From positions 1 through 57,645 of the forward strand of contig SOIM01000043.1 in the NCBI GenBank assembly GCA_004377185.1: 57,645 bases of DNA. Reading direction: 5' to 3'. A program made the translations under genes and the position numbers. This document shows, piece after piece, positions 36,237-45,807 of the stretch. The notes below the pieces were generated by a model. It made no database searches. It was not told the origin of the DNA and worked only from the letters and a program-made list of their open reading frames with translations. The DNA comes from Methanomassiliicoccales archaeon (lineage in GTDB: Archaea; Thermoplasmatota; Thermoplasmata; RBG-16-68-12; SOIM01). The first letter of the stretch is position 1; each line of letters begins with the position of its first letter.

Positions 36237-37259
36237 CTAGTATCTCTCATAGTGCAGGCCTTTGCCCGGAATGGACACTCCGCGTCCCTCCACGACAGAA
36301 CCCACGACCTTCACCCTCGCCCTATCCTTCAAGAATCCGATTGCCGATTCCGCGTCCTCCTCGGACACGACCGCAGCAAACCCGAGACCCATGTTGAAGG
36401 TCTGGTACATCTCTCTGTCCTCTATTCCGCCCAGCTTCTGAATGCTTTCAAACACGGGATGCGGGTCGAAAGGATGCTCTATCCTGAACTCGACATCGGA
36501 ATTCATTCGAGCCAGATTCCTGAACCCCCCTCCGGTTATATTGGCCATTCCTTTGACATCGAACTCTTTGATGAGTTTCAGCACGGGACGCACATATATT
36601 GCGTAGGGTTCCAGAAGAGCCTCGCCCACCTTCTGATCATCATTTGGAAGGCTGTCCTCAAAGGACAGATTTGCCTCCTCGAACACCTTTCTGGCCAAGG
36701 TAAGTCCGTTGGAATGAATCCCACTGCTCCCAAACCCAATAATGGAGTCACCTATGCGAATCTTGGCACCAGTTATGATCTTATCTTTCCTCACATAGCC
36801 CAAGCAGGTCCCGGCCAAATCAAAATCCTTCACAATCTCCGGGATCGTGGACAGCTCCCCGCCAACTACCGAAATATTGGCCATCTCGGCCCCTTTGTTC
36901 AAACCCACGCCTATCTGCCTGACCACCTCTTTGTCATACCTGCTGAGAGCCAAGTAATCAACAAAAGCCAGGGGCTCAGCGCCCACACAAATCATGTCAT
37001 TCACGTTCAGGGCTATGCAGTCGATTCCGACAGTGTCCCACTTGTTCATCCCCTTGGCGACCAAGAGCTTTGTCCCCACACCGTCCGTGCACAAGGAGAG
37101 GGAGTGTTCCCCAAAATCGATTAAACCAGTGAAATGCCGTCCGATGTCCATGAGCTCCCCCAATCCCGTCCTCCTGTACTTGAGTTCCCTGACAATGGCA
37201 TCGATGGATTCGGATTCCTTCTTGATGTCAACTCCCGCTTCAGTGTAGGTCTTCACCAT
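36237..37259 (-). CDS. purM: Phosphoribosylaminoimidazole synthetase (AIR synthetase)
   Basis: Purine biosynthesis enzyme closing FGAM to AIR using ATP. 340 residues from ATG 37259 (MVKTYTEAGVDI, the usual family start); an ATG six codons earlier lies at or before the predicted transcription start, given a TATA-like AAATCTAAAT at 37291-37300. Motifs: TDGVGTKLLVA, DCIALNVNDMICVGAEPLAFVDYLA, GGELSTIPEI, GFGSSGIHSNGLTLAR and NITGGGFRNLARM. No other purine genes are adjacent. Confidence 0.96.
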   Translation of the reverse strand: MVKTYTEAGVDIKKESESIDAIVRELKYRRTGLGELMDIGRHFTGLIDFGEHSLSLCTDGVGTKLLVAKGMNKWDTVGIDCIALNVNDMICVGAEPLAFVDYLALSRYDKEVVRQIGVGLNKGAEMANISVVGGELSTIPEIVKDFDLAGTCLGYVRKDKIITGAKIRIGDSIIGFGSSGIHSNGLTLARKVFEEANLSFEDSLPNDDQKVGEALLEPYAIYVRPVLKLIKEFDVKGMANITGGGFRNLARMNSDVEFRIEHPFDPHPVFESIQKLGGIEDREMYQTFNMGLGFAAVVSEEDAESAIGFLKDRARVKVVGSVVEGRGVSIPGKGLHYERY

Positions 37260-37356
37260 ACAACCACGGGCGACCATAGGCAGAAAAAGGATTTAGATTT
37301 TCCCGAGACGCAGAGACTGCGCTGACGGATATGGATGAGAAAACCATCGACCCGAA

Positions 37357-37584
37357 CTACCGTATCACTTCGATGCCTGACTCCTTCTTTACCACAACAT
37401 AACCCAATTTTCTGCACAGTGCGTAGAGAATTTCCTTCATAGTCATGTTGAACAATGCTTTCATGTTGTACTCTGTCAACTTCAGGGGACGATGGGTATT
37501 CCTCCTTTTGACTGCGGGCCTCCTGCCAATTATCCAGTCTAGGCGGTTCTCGAGATCGACTATCTCATCGCCCTCCGTCATCAT
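37357..37584 (-). CDS. Small archaeal protein of unknown function, 75 aa
   Basis: Basic, helical, soluble: begins EIVDLENRLDWIIGRRPAVKRRN, then TEYNMKALFNMTMKEILYALCRKLGYVVV. GGAGGAGTGG lies upstream of tandem ATG codons, and a TATA-like AATATAATG lies beyond that, which supports a real gene. No metal ligands or membrane span. It points away from rlmE, with which it shares a 142-base promoter region. I do not recognise the family. Confidence 0.65.
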   Translation of the reverse strand: MMTEGDEIVDLENRLDWIIGRRPAVKRRNTHRPLKLTEYNMKALFNMTMKEILYALCRKLGYVVVKKESGIEVIR

Positions 37585-37726
37585 CCCTTACACCACTCCT
37601 CCAGATTTTTGTCTAATCATTATATTTGTACCTCTGGCATATTAAAACTTTCGGTATCCAGTACCTTTTCTTGGGGTAAAATGCCCACCGCAATGATTAA
37701 TACGCTCAGTTCAAATGGTGAGCGGA

Positions 37727-38329
37727 ATGCCGAAAAGTTGGGTGAGACAGAGAAAAAGAGACAGCTACTACAAGAAGGCGAAGGCGACGGGATACCGAAG
37801 TAGGGCGGCCTACAAACTCATCCAGATCAATGAGAAGTTTGGCATAATACACCAGGGAGATTTTGTTGTGGACCTAGGTGCAGCCCCAGGCAGCTGGTCT
37901 CAGGTCGCGGTGGAGCTCGTGGGCAAGGAAGGCAGAGTGATAGCAGTGGACAGGAAGAGAATGCAACCAATAGACGGCGTCACGGTGATCAGGGGAGACC
38001 TGACACATCCCGACATATTTGAGAGCATTCACGAAGAGACCAAGGATGGAGTTGACGTGGTCATATCTGATATGGCCCCCCGCCTTGGCGGGAACAAGCA
38101 CCTCGACCACGCCAGGTCCATATCCCTTGCCGAGACCGCTCTTGACTTCTCCATTGAAACAGTGAGGAGGGGTGGCAATTTCCTGGCGAAGGCCTTTAGA
38201 GGTGATCTATTTCCAGCCTATATGGAGATGGTGTCCAGCAGGTTCGATTTCTGCAAACCTCACTCACCAAAAGCATCAACATCAAGCAGTCGCGAGGTCT
38301 TTGTGGTGGCAAAAGGTTTTCGCGGTTAG
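37727..38329 (+). CDS. rlmE: 23S rRNA 2'-O-ribose methyltransferase RlmE (FtsJ family)
   Basis: 200 residues. SAM-dependent methylation of a uridine ribose in the large-subunit A-loop is the family role. SAM motif VVDLGAAPGSWSQ; the catalytic Lys-Asp-Lys-Glu tetrad is Lys30 (AAYKL), Asp115 (SDMAP), Lys155 (LAKAFRG) and Glu190 (SREVFVV). I prefer the ATG at 37727 over 37715 because GGTGA sits 5 bases before it and MPKSWVRQRKRDSYY is a normal family start. No C-terminal TRAM domain, unlike some haloarchaeal homologues. Overlaps the convergent gene by 4 bases. Confidence 0.94.
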   Translation: MPKSWVRQRKRDSYYKKAKATGYRSRAAYKLIQINEKFGIIHQGDFVVDLGAAPGSWSQVAVELVGKEGRVIAVDRKRMQPIDGVTVIRGDLTHPDIFESIHEETKDGVDVVISDMAPRLGGNKHLDHARSISLAETALDFSIETVRRGGNFLAKAFRGDLFPAYMEMVSSRFDFCKPHSPKASTSSSREVFVVAKGFRG

Positions 38330-39480
38330 GCTCCCAGCGACTTCGCCCTTCTCAAGGATTTCTCGGCCTCGTCCCGTTGCCCAAGGCGGACCAGAACCTC
38401 TCCACGGTTCAACCAGGCGGCTATGTACTTGGGCCTGAGCTTGATCGCCTTCTCATGGCACGTTTTTGCTTCTTTGAATTCGCCCAGCCTGGCAAGGGCT
38501 GCCCCTTTGTTGTTCCAGGCGATAGCGTAGCGGGGTCTCGTCTCCAGAGCCCTATCATAGCATGCCACAGCCTTCGGGAATTCCCCTTGCTTGAAGTAGA
38601 TGTCCCCCTTGTTGCACCAAGCGAACTCGTTCTTAGGGTCAATCTTGATGCCGATATCTTCGCATCTCAGGGCTTCGTCGTACTCCTTCATTCTCTTGAA
38701 AGCGACTCCCTTGCTCGACCATGCGACCGAAGGTTTGGATCCCATTCGTATCGCGCGGTTGTAGTACTCAATGGCGTCGGAGTAGCGTCCCTCTTTCACC
38801 AGCCTGTCACCTTGCGCCATTGCCGAAGTGCTGATTCTGAACAGGGCCAGACCCGCAATCATCCCACCAATGGCAACGCCACCAAAAACGCCCAAGGAGA
38901 CCAGGGTTATCTGCGGTGCCGAATACATCCCAAAGCCGAGGAAAACGGCCACGAGAGCGATGATAGTCACTATGACAACCAAATCAATGAACCTTCCGCT
39001 GAGGCCTCTAATCTTTGGAAGATCGGCCTCTGAAACCTCCACTTTGACCCCGGGCTCGTACTTCTCCTCAGGAACTTCCATAGGAGCTTCCCCAGGAGGT
39101 GGCGGTGGAGCTTCCACTTCGGGTAAGGGAGCTTCGAACTCGACGCCGCAGGATGAACAAACCACTGCATCCGCCGTCAGGGTAGCACCACACATCGGGC
39201 ACTCAAAAACTCCCTTGGCTTCCTTCTCCTCTTCGACTAGAAGAGAGTCCAGGAGTTCGTCCACAATCTCCTTCTCGATATCGAGTCCCACCTTACCTTT
39301 GGGTGCGACCGTCGGAGTCTCGACTTCACCTAGGTCCTCCAGAAGCTTGTCTATCTCATCTTCCTCGATTCCTGCTTCCGAAGTGGGCACTAGCTTGTTC
39401 CCGCATTCCTTACAAGCGGTAGAGCCAGGCGCATTGGGATAACCACAAACAGCACAACGCAAGGAACTCTCTTCGGCCAA
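38326..39480 (-). CDS. Membrane protein with two zinc ribbons and TPR repeats
   Basis: 384 residues. Two Cys4 ribbons: N-terminal CAVC/CKEC and, near residue 100, CPMC/CSSC. An acidic/proline linker follows, then two membrane spans (about 170-215, FIDLVVIVTIIALVAVFLGF and GVAIGGMIAGLALF) and about five TPR units (repeating AW..KG.A....EY.EA) to the end. It is probably a membrane-attached scaffold facing the cytoplasm. TATA-like TTTATATT at 39513-39520 predicts a leader of about 10 bases. Shares its last 4 bases with rlmE, read in the opposite direction. Confidence 0.82.
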   Translation of the reverse strand: MAEESSLRCAVCGYPNAPGSTACKECGNKLVPTSEAGIEEDEIDKLLEDLGEVETPTVAPKGKVGLDIEKEIVDELLDSLLVEEEKEAKGVFECPMCGATLTADAVVCSSCGVEFEAPLPEVEAPPPPPGEAPMEVPEEKYEPGVKVEVSEADLPKIRGLSGRFIDLVVIVTIIALVAVFLGFGMYSAPQITLVSLGVFGGVAIGGMIAGLALFRISTSAMAQGDRLVKEGRYSDAIEYYNRAIRMGSKPSVAWSSKGVAFKRMKEYDEALRCEDIGIKIDPKNEFAWCNKGDIYFKQGEFPKAVACYDRALETRPRYAIAWNNKGAALARLGEFKEAKTCHEKAIKLRPKYIAAWLNRGEVLVRLGQRDEAEKSLRRAKSLGA

Positions 39481-39605
39481 GGTGCCACCGGGAATAAGCT
39501 AGCATCTGTTGGAATATAAAGGTATCGAAATGGCCCTCGGATAACGAACCTCAAAGTCCACAGCCATAGCAAACCTTATTATCCTCTGTTTGCTTCAAAG
39601 GTCTG

Positions 39606-39827
39606 ATGATAACGTATTTGACAGTCACCTTCTCGACGGACGGTGCCAGACCATCTGAAGTGGTCAACAGACTGGTTGCGATCGGGTTCAAGCCCACCAA
39701 GGGAAACTATGATTTCGCATATGAATGGGACAAGAAGGCAAGGGTCGAGGATGCTGTATGGCTTGCCGACAAAATACATGAGACCATGAAGGGCATGAAC
39801 GTCCGATTCAGAACGGAGACGCAGTAG
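39606..39827 (+). CDS. Small conserved-looking protein, 73 aa
   Basis: Begins MITYLTVTFSTDGARPSEVVNRL and ends VWLADKIHETMKGMNVRFRTET: an alpha/beta pattern like a small ferredoxin-like fold. A TATA-like ACCTTATTAT about 30 bases upstream suggests a leaderless or near-leaderless message. No metal site. I do not recognise the family. It converges on the radical SAM gene with 8 bases between stops. Confidence 0.65.
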   Translation: MITYLTVTFSTDGARPSEVVNRLVAIGFKPTKGNYDFAYEWDKKARVEDAVWLADKIHETMKGMNVRFRTETQ

Positions 39828-39835
39828 GCCTTCAT

Positions 39836-41446
39836 TTAGAGATTTTTTGCCTTTTCTTCCTCGCCCGGCTGACAGTACTTCGGCTCGCAACCTCGTTCGA
39901 TCTTACCCAGAAACGAGTCTGGGAATCCCGCTAGTTTCATCATAGGCCTGAAGATTTTCGGCCCGTGTTTCCACCGATAGAAGAAGAAGTATGAGAATAA
40001 GGCCACAAGAGTGAATAGCGGTTGTTTGCCAGGGTCCCAGACATTTATGTTCTCCTTCCAACAGGTCGACATTATTTCCCACTGAGATTCAGTCATGTAA
40101 TCCAAGGGCATGGATTTCTCTTCTCGCAACTTGGAGTCTTCCAAGGGAATGAAAAGTAATGGGACGTAGAACATCTCACTTCCCTTCAACTTGTCCAGCA
40201 GTTCTAGGCTCTGGAGGGTGTCCTCCTCTTTCTCATCCGGCCAACCAGTGATTATCGTGCACATGGGTCTCCAGTCGTAGTCATTGAAGATCCCGACGCC
40301 TTGGGTCACAATCTCGTGCCAGTCCTTCACGTCAAACGGAAGAGCCTTGCCCCTCATGTACTTCTCCATCAGCCTGACGCTGCCGGTCTCTAAACCAAAC
40401 AGAACGGTCACGAAATCCTTCGTGTAGTTCCTGAACCCTTTTATGTACTTCGTCTTGGGCATGAGTATGGGGGTCAGTTCCTCCAACAATTTCGGATCGT
40501 GTACCACCGGAGCAATCGACGCGTGTGAAAGGAGTATGTGTTCCACACCAGGGTAGTCCGCAATCGACTTGTACAACTTCACGACCGCTTCGCGGTTGGG
40601 AACGAATTTTGGACCACATTTGTATATGAACATGTCTTCAGTGGCCGTGAAAATCGAGTTCGATCCTCCTTTGATATTGACCTCGACCTCCTTCATGATG
40701 AAATCGAGAGGAATGGAATGTCTGGACTTGCCTGTTGGCGAGCAGAATTGGCAGCCTCTTCCGCATCCTCGGGTAATCTCCACGACACCGTAGCTGGCAG
40801 CCTTCGAAATGTGAGGGATCTTCTCCAGAGGGACAAGTGAGCCTTCCACTTCCCGAGGAAGAGCTTCACCGTTCAAGGCTTTCCTGAACAGATCCGCCAC
40901 AATGAGCTCGCTCTCGGCATGAACGAGAGTGTCTATTCCGTATTCTTCCACCTTGCCAGCATCCCTCACCTGCCAAGTTCCGCTACCACCCACTATGATC
41001 TTCGGATTGTACTTCTTCAACGCAGGGTTCCCCATGACCTTTCGGAACTCAATCTCATCAACAGAGGCTCCTCCAATTCCTATCATGGAGTTGTAAGTGA
41101 TGCTCACATAGGCCAGCCCCATGGGGTCCATGGAGGTAATCCCGACAGCCTTCGTATTGGGACCCACGAACTCATGCAGATGCTCGGGATGAACGGTAGC
41201 GACGTTCTCCTCGCCAAATTCGTCCACGAGAATTGTTTCAATCTTTCTCAGACCATATGGTACGAATCTTGCCTGACCGCCCTCCAAGTCATCGGCCTCG
41301 AACCATTCATCCTTGAGGAGAATCTTTGGCACCCATTTGTTTGGAAAAGTCGCCATGAAAGCGGCGAAAGGGTCCCCGCTGTATCTGCTAATCTCACTTC
41401 TTGAAGCGGTGAGTACTATCGGTTTGCCACCATTTTGAACGGGCAT
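39836..41446 (-). CDS. B12-binding-domain-like radical SAM protein
   Basis: 536 residues. The N-terminal 190 residues resemble a cobalamin-binding-type Rossmann domain (AVGITSMDPMGLAY, IIVGGSGTWQ, LVHAESELIVADLF) without a clear DxHxxG motif, so cobalamin may not bind. The radical SAM cluster motif is CGRGCQFC, followed by a TIM-barrel half with NSIFTATEDMFIY, VLFGLETGS and IITGWPDE. The C-terminal about 100 residues contain a hydrophobic stretch (LFTLVALFSYFFFYRW), possibly membrane-associated, and end with two Cys (GCEPKYC). Family COG1032-like; substrate unknown. Confidence 0.85.
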   Translation of the reverse strand: MPVQNGGKPIVLTASRSEISRYSGDPFAAFMATFPNKWVPKILLKDEWFEADDLEGGQARFVPYGLRKIETILVDEFGEENVATVHPEHLHEFVGPNTKAVGITSMDPMGLAYVSITYNSMIGIGGASVDEIEFRKVMGNPALKKYNPKIIVGGSGTWQVRDAGKVEEYGIDTLVHAESELIVADLFRKALNGEALPREVEGSLVPLEKIPHISKAASYGVVEITRGCGRGCQFCSPTGKSRHSIPLDFIMKEVEVNIKGGSNSIFTATEDMFIYKCGPKFVPNREAVVKLYKSIADYPGVEHILLSHASIAPVVHDPKLLEELTPILMPKTKYIKGFRNYTKDFVTVLFGLETGSVRLMEKYMRGKALPFDVKDWHEIVTQGVGIFNDYDWRPMCTIITGWPDEKEEDTLQSLELLDKLKGSEMFYVPLLFIPLEDSKLREEKSMPLDYMTESQWEIMSTCWKENINVWDPGKQPLFTLVALFSYFFFYRWKHGPKIFRPMMKLAGFPDSFLGKIERGCEPKYCQPGEEEKAKNL

Positions 41447-41562
41447 GTGGCCCCTCCATTCATCAATACGTCCACAGTAAGCTCAATCTATTCGTCATAA
41501 CAAAACAAAAGTATAAAACCTTATCCTCTTTCGATGCGAAAGGACAGCCAACACCTGGGCAC

Positions 41563-44325
41563 TCAATCCCAAAACCTTTTCGTTCTCGCATAGTTGACCT
41601 CGGCAGCCAGTAAATCTCTCAGAAACTCCTCTTCATTCTCGTGCAACCTGGCCACTATCCTTGCTGCGGTATCAGGTCCCACACCTCTGCCGGCCAAGGC
41701 GAAGATGGCCTTCTTTCCCTTTTCGCGAACCAAGTTGGCGTTCTTAAGGAGCTTCTTCAGTTCCTTCTTCTCATCCTTCGTAAGGTCCTTCTTATCAAGG
41801 AGCTTGAGCAGAGGTCGGTCAAAGGGATGCAGTGACGCTATCATGAGGGAACCGCAAATCTGGCACTTGACCTTGTCTGGGGCATCTTTCACTCGGGTCC
41901 GCCTGGTGCTCTTGCACTTGATACACGCCAGAACGACTTCCTGCTTTTGCACCCTTTTTCTCAAAGCGGCCAAGGTCTGTTTGTCTGCGTACCTGGGAGC
42001 CACTAGTTCTCTGGCCTTCTCATAACCAGCCAGACTCACGCTGGACAATCCATGACACACTTCCACATTTATGTCCCCTTTCTGGATCTTTCTCAACACA
42101 ATGGCCGTGGCTCGAACATCCATTCTCTGCCACATCATCTTGTCAATGGCCTCCTGGTACAGAGGCGTGTCCTCAAAGGCTCCCATGAGCCTCCTAACAT
42201 TGATTTGGCGGTAATCCAGACCTCTTCTGACCGCTCCGAACTTCTTCGCGGAATACAGGAAATGCCACCTCAACTGGGTTGAGTTTCGGAGGACTATCTT
42301 CATGAAACCTTCCAGGACATTTGGGTCCGTTGTCTCGAGGATTTCCTTCACGGTCTTCGGATCGATCTTCCTCGGAAGCTGGATTATTATCCTATAGGGG
42401 TCGGAATGCATTCCCACGCTTTCTCCAAGCTTGGCTGAGAGCATGGCGGATATCAGCCTGCCGAGCGTTTCATTGGGCTTGCTCCCGAAGCATGCGTTTA
42501 TTACCATTTCGTCTCCCGCGGACTCGATGATCACGGACTTGTCGGTAGGGACAGGGAAGTCTTTCTGGGATTTCAGGTACTTCTTGAATTCCCTCTTTCC
42601 GTTCTCGTCACAGTTGTACTCTTCGAAGGACGCTTTCCTCCTGAGGGCCCCCACTTCCATCGCAACAGCGAACGGCACGGGGATTTCTTCCCCGACCCAG
42701 CTCGGAATGGTGCCCACCTTTCCAAAGCGATCCACGAGTATCCTGTCCTCCTTCAACTCGACGATAATCCAGGTAATACCTCTCATTATGAAAGTGGTCC
42801 CAGTCTCAGCGTATGATGCCACAAAACTCTCATCCAAGGTTCCAATGGGCCTTCTGGAGCTGATGTCGATAACCCGGTAGGTCTTCTCGTCAGGTATCAT
42901 GGAGATGTTCTCATAGAAATAATCTGTTGAGCCCCTTGACCTATAGAAAGCATCACCCCTCAATCTTATCGTCCTAAGATCGTCCAGCTGCCTCAGTACG
43001 TCAAGGAACAATGTCTTCTTGAGATTTCTGAAAGGGTAGGACCGGCGTATAGTCTTGTAGGATTCGTCCACGTCGTTTCGGGAACTGGTCATCGTGAAGG
43101 CAATGATCTGGTTCGCAAGAACACAGAGGTCGCCCTCCCTCACTTCCACATCCTCCAGTTCGCCAGCCAGTGATTTCCGGGCTATCACGCAAGCTTCCGC
43201 GAAATCATCCCCATCCGCAGCTATGATGGTGCCGTCCGAAACCTCTCCCACACCGTGTCCAGATCTCCCGATTCTCTGTATCAGTCTTCCCACCTGGCGC
43301 GGGGAGTTGTACTGTAGCACAAAATCCGCGTTTCCGACATCGATTCCAAGTTCGAGCGAGGAAGTGCAAACCAGAGATCTCAGGATACCGTTCTTGAACT
43401 CGTCCTCCATCTGGATTCGTATGTTCTTCGAGAGAGAACCGTGATGAACCCCAATAAGGAGGTCTTCCTGCCAAAGCTTGAGCCTAGATGTCAGGAACTC
43501 TGCATTGTCCCTGGTGTTTACGAAGAAAAGGGTTGATACGTGCTGTTCAATCAGAGCCTTGCACCTTCGGATTGCTGGAGCAATGTCCTCCACCACGTGC
43601 AGTTGCTCTGCGAGCTTCTCGTCTGTCTTCTTCTTGGCTGGGCTCTCAACGAAGATCCTCATACCTTTCGGAATCTCGACCCGGATGACCTGTACCTCCC
43701 TCCCAACGCCTCCCAGGTAGTTCGCCACTTCCTTGTCGTTACCAACGGTAGCAGACAGTCCAATCCTCTGGAAATCCCTGCCGCAGAGAGAAGCCAACCT
43801 CTCCAGGCCAATCACCAACTGTCCTCCTCGTTCGTCCTCGGCGAGTTCGTGTATCTCATCGACCACGACCCACCTGACGTTCTTCAAATGTGACCTCAGT
43901 ATGCGACCAGTGAACATTATCTGAAGTGTCTCGGGCGTGGTTATCAATACATCCGGCGGATGCCTGGTCTGCCTTGCTCTCTCCTTCTTGGAAGTGTCCC
44001 CGTGCCTCACGGCAACTTCGATTCCGAGGCGCTCTTCAAAGAATCTCATTCTTCTCAGCATGTCCCTGTTCAGAGCTCTCAAAGGCGTGATGTAGATTAG
44101 GCTGATCTTCTCCGGCTTGTCGCTCAATATCTTCTGGAACAACGGTAGAACCGCCGCTTCCGTCTTCCCCACCCCCGTCGGGGCAATGAGGAGGACGCTC
44201 TTCCCCTTCGAGATCGAGGGGATGGATCTTTCCTGGAGTTCTGTCAGCCTGTCGATGCCAAGTTCTCTCAGGCATTCCCGCAATCGAACGTCCAATTGCT
44301 CCATTGAGCCCATCGGTAGTTCCAT
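41563..44325 (-). CDS. lhr: Lhr-type ATP-dependent helicase
   Basis: 920 residues, superfamily 2 DNA helicase used in archaeal repair. Motif I APTGVGKTEAA, motif II VDEIHEL, motif III SATVG, motif VI QRIGRSGHG, then the winged-helix and large C-terminal Lhr core (YAETGTTFIMRG, RRPIGTLDESFVA). It has extra C-terminal parts: a zinc ribbon (CIKC, CQIC) and a helix-hairpin-helix-like segment (LAGRGVGPDTAARIVARL) ending YARTKRFWD. These match the larger archaeal Lhr group often labelled DEAD/DEAH helicase. Divergent from tldD with a short shared promoter region. Confidence 0.93.
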   Translation of the reverse strand: MELPMGSMEQLDVRLRECLRELGIDRLTELQERSIPSISKGKSVLLIAPTGVGKTEAAVLPLFQKILSDKPEKISLIYITPLRALNRDMLRRMRFFEERLGIEVAVRHGDTSKKERARQTRHPPDVLITTPETLQIMFTGRILRSHLKNVRWVVVDEIHELAEDERGGQLVIGLERLASLCGRDFQRIGLSATVGNDKEVANYLGGVGREVQVIRVEIPKGMRIFVESPAKKKTDEKLAEQLHVVEDIAPAIRRCKALIEQHVSTLFFVNTRDNAEFLTSRLKLWQEDLLIGVHHGSLSKNIRIQMEDEFKNGILRSLVCTSSLELGIDVGNADFVLQYNSPRQVGRLIQRIGRSGHGVGEVSDGTIIAADGDDFAEACVIARKSLAGELEDVEVREGDLCVLANQIIAFTMTSSRNDVDESYKTIRRSYPFRNLKKTLFLDVLRQLDDLRTIRLRGDAFYRSRGSTDYFYENISMIPDEKTYRVIDISSRRPIGTLDESFVASYAETGTTFIMRGITWIIVELKEDRILVDRFGKVGTIPSWVGEEIPVPFAVAMEVGALRRKASFEEYNCDENGKREFKKYLKSQKDFPVPTDKSVIIESAGDEMVINACFGSKPNETLGRLISAMLSAKLGESVGMHSDPYRIIIQLPRKIDPKTVKEILETTDPNVLEGFMKIVLRNSTQLRWHFLYSAKKFGAVRRGLDYRQINVRRLMGAFEDTPLYQEAIDKMMWQRMDVRATAIVLRKIQKGDINVEVCHGLSSVSLAGYEKARELVAPRYADKQTLAALRKRVQKQEVVLACIKCKSTRRTRVKDAPDKVKCQICGSLMIASLHPFDRPLLKLLDKKDLTKDEKKELKKLLKNANLVREKGKKAIFALAGRGVGPDTAARIVARLHENEEEFLRDLLAAEVNYARTKRFWD

Positions 44326-44409
44326 GACCTAGCACCTAAAAAACCCTTTCACTCAGACCCAAATCGGAAAGCTATTAAGTTGAAATGCTCCATACACAGG
44401 ACGGTTCCA

Positions 44410-45807
44410 TTGATAGATCTTCTATCCAAAATCGGGGAGGCAAGCAAGGCGCAGTACACGGAGCTGAGATATCAGTCCAGACATGTTATCAGAATATCGG
44501 TCGAAAAAGGGGAGCTCGAGGCCGCCAGTTCTGTGACTAACGTAGGCGTTGGAATAAGAACACTGGTAAACGGAGCCTGGGGGTTCAGCAGCACCAACCA
44601 ACTGGACCGAAAGGGCCTGACAGCATGCCTGGATAACTCCTTCAAGGCGGGAAAGGTGGCCAGCACAGGGAGAAAGGATAGAATCGAGTCCCTGGCTGAG
44701 GCGGAACTTGCCCACGGGACCTTCGAACCAGAGATCAACGACCCCGTAGAGAACCATTCATTGGAGGAGAAAATGAAGCTCGTTCGGGAGATGGAGAGGA
44801 GGACCAGGAGTTTCTCGAACGACATCAAGAGCTCCAGTTGCACGTACTACGAGATCATGGACAAGAAGGTGATCGTCACCTCCGATGGTGCCAGAGTCGA
44901 AATGTCGGACGTGAAGCCCGAGTTCTCTGTTTCGGCAGTGGCCGGCAGGAATGGAGTAATGAACAGGGGGTATGAGGCGGTATGTGTGACAGGGGGCTGG
45001 AAGGACTTGTTCTCGAAGAAGTCTCCCGAGGAGATTGCCGAAAAGGCTGCAACCCTGGCGGTCAACCTTCTTGATGCCTCGAATCCAGAGGGAGGCGTAT
45101 CACAGGTCATTCTACATCCAAGTCTGGTCGGGCTCATCTGCCATGAGGCCATCGGTCACACTGTTGAAGGTGACCTGGTTGCAGCGGGCTCGATTGCGAA
45201 GGGCAAGATCGGTCAGATGGTCGCTAGCCCGTTGGTGACTCTTGTCGACAGTGGGAGGCCTGGGAAAGATGAACATCCTGCGGGCAGCATCCACGTTGAT
45301 GATGAAGGAGTGATGTGTAAGGACGCCGGGATCATTGTCGAGGGAGAACTGAGGACCTACCTTGTCGGTAGAGAGATTGGGGGAAGCCTGGGTGTGGACC
45401 CTTGCGGGAACGCGAGGGCGTACGAGTACGGTCACACACCGATAATCAGGATGAGGAACACATTCATTGAGTCAGGCGAATCGGAGGTCGAGGAAATCAC
45501 ACAAGAGACCAAGAAAGGGTACCTCCTCAAGGGAGGCGGAGAAGGGCAAGCGGATGCCAATGCAGAGTTCATGTTCACTGTTGGGGAAGCCTACGAGATA
45601 AGGGATGGCGAGATCGGGAAGTTGTTGAAGAATGTGACAATAAGCGGACGGGCCTTTGATGTCCTGAAGAGCGTTGACATGGTCGGACGGGACTTCGAAT
45701 TCGACATGGGGTACGGTTTCTGCTTCAAGGGGCAGGCAGCGAAGGTGGACGGGGGCGGACCACACTTGAGATGCAAGGCCCTGGTGGGAGGAAAGGTTGA
45801 GGGATGA
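44410..45807 (+). CDS. tldD: TldD-type metallopeptidase subunit
   Basis: Peptidase subunit that with PmbA (TldE) degrades unfolded peptides in a cavity. The zinc motif HEAIGH (HExxxH) is in GLICHEAIGHTVEGD, and the C-terminal region has the GGGEGQ and GRDFEFDMGYGFC features of TldD. The frame is open from a TTG at 44380, but a TATA-like GCTATTAAG at about 44371-44379 puts transcription near 44401, so I take the TTG at 44410 (LIDLLSKIGEASKAQYTELRY). Overlaps pmbA by 4 bases. Confidence 0.93.
   Translation: MIDLLSKIGEASKAQYTELRYQSRHVIRISVEKGELEAASSVTNVGVGIRTLVNGAWGFSSTNQLDRKGLTACLDNSFKAGKVASTGRKDRIESLAEAELAHGTFEPEINDPVENHSLEEKMKLVREMERRTRSFSNDIKSSSCTYYEIMDKKVIVTSDGARVEMSDVKPEFSVSAVAGRNGVMNRGYEAVCVTGGWKDLFSKKSPEEIAEKAATLAVNLLDASNPEGGVSQVILHPSLVGLICHEAIGHTVEGDLVAAGSIAKGKIGQMVASPLVTLVDSGRPGKDEHPAGSIHVDDEGVMCKDAGIIVEGELRTYLVGREIGGSLGVDPCGNARAYEYGHTPIIRMRNTFIESGESEVEEITQETKKGYLLKGGGEGQADANAEFMFTVGEAYEIRDGEIGKLLKNVTISGRAFDVLKSVDMVGRDFEFDMGYGFCFKGQAAKVDGGGPHLRCKALVGGKVEG

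Noticed and set aside
36165..37124. A 319-codon plus-strand frame
   Set aside because: Antisense to purM, which is certain.
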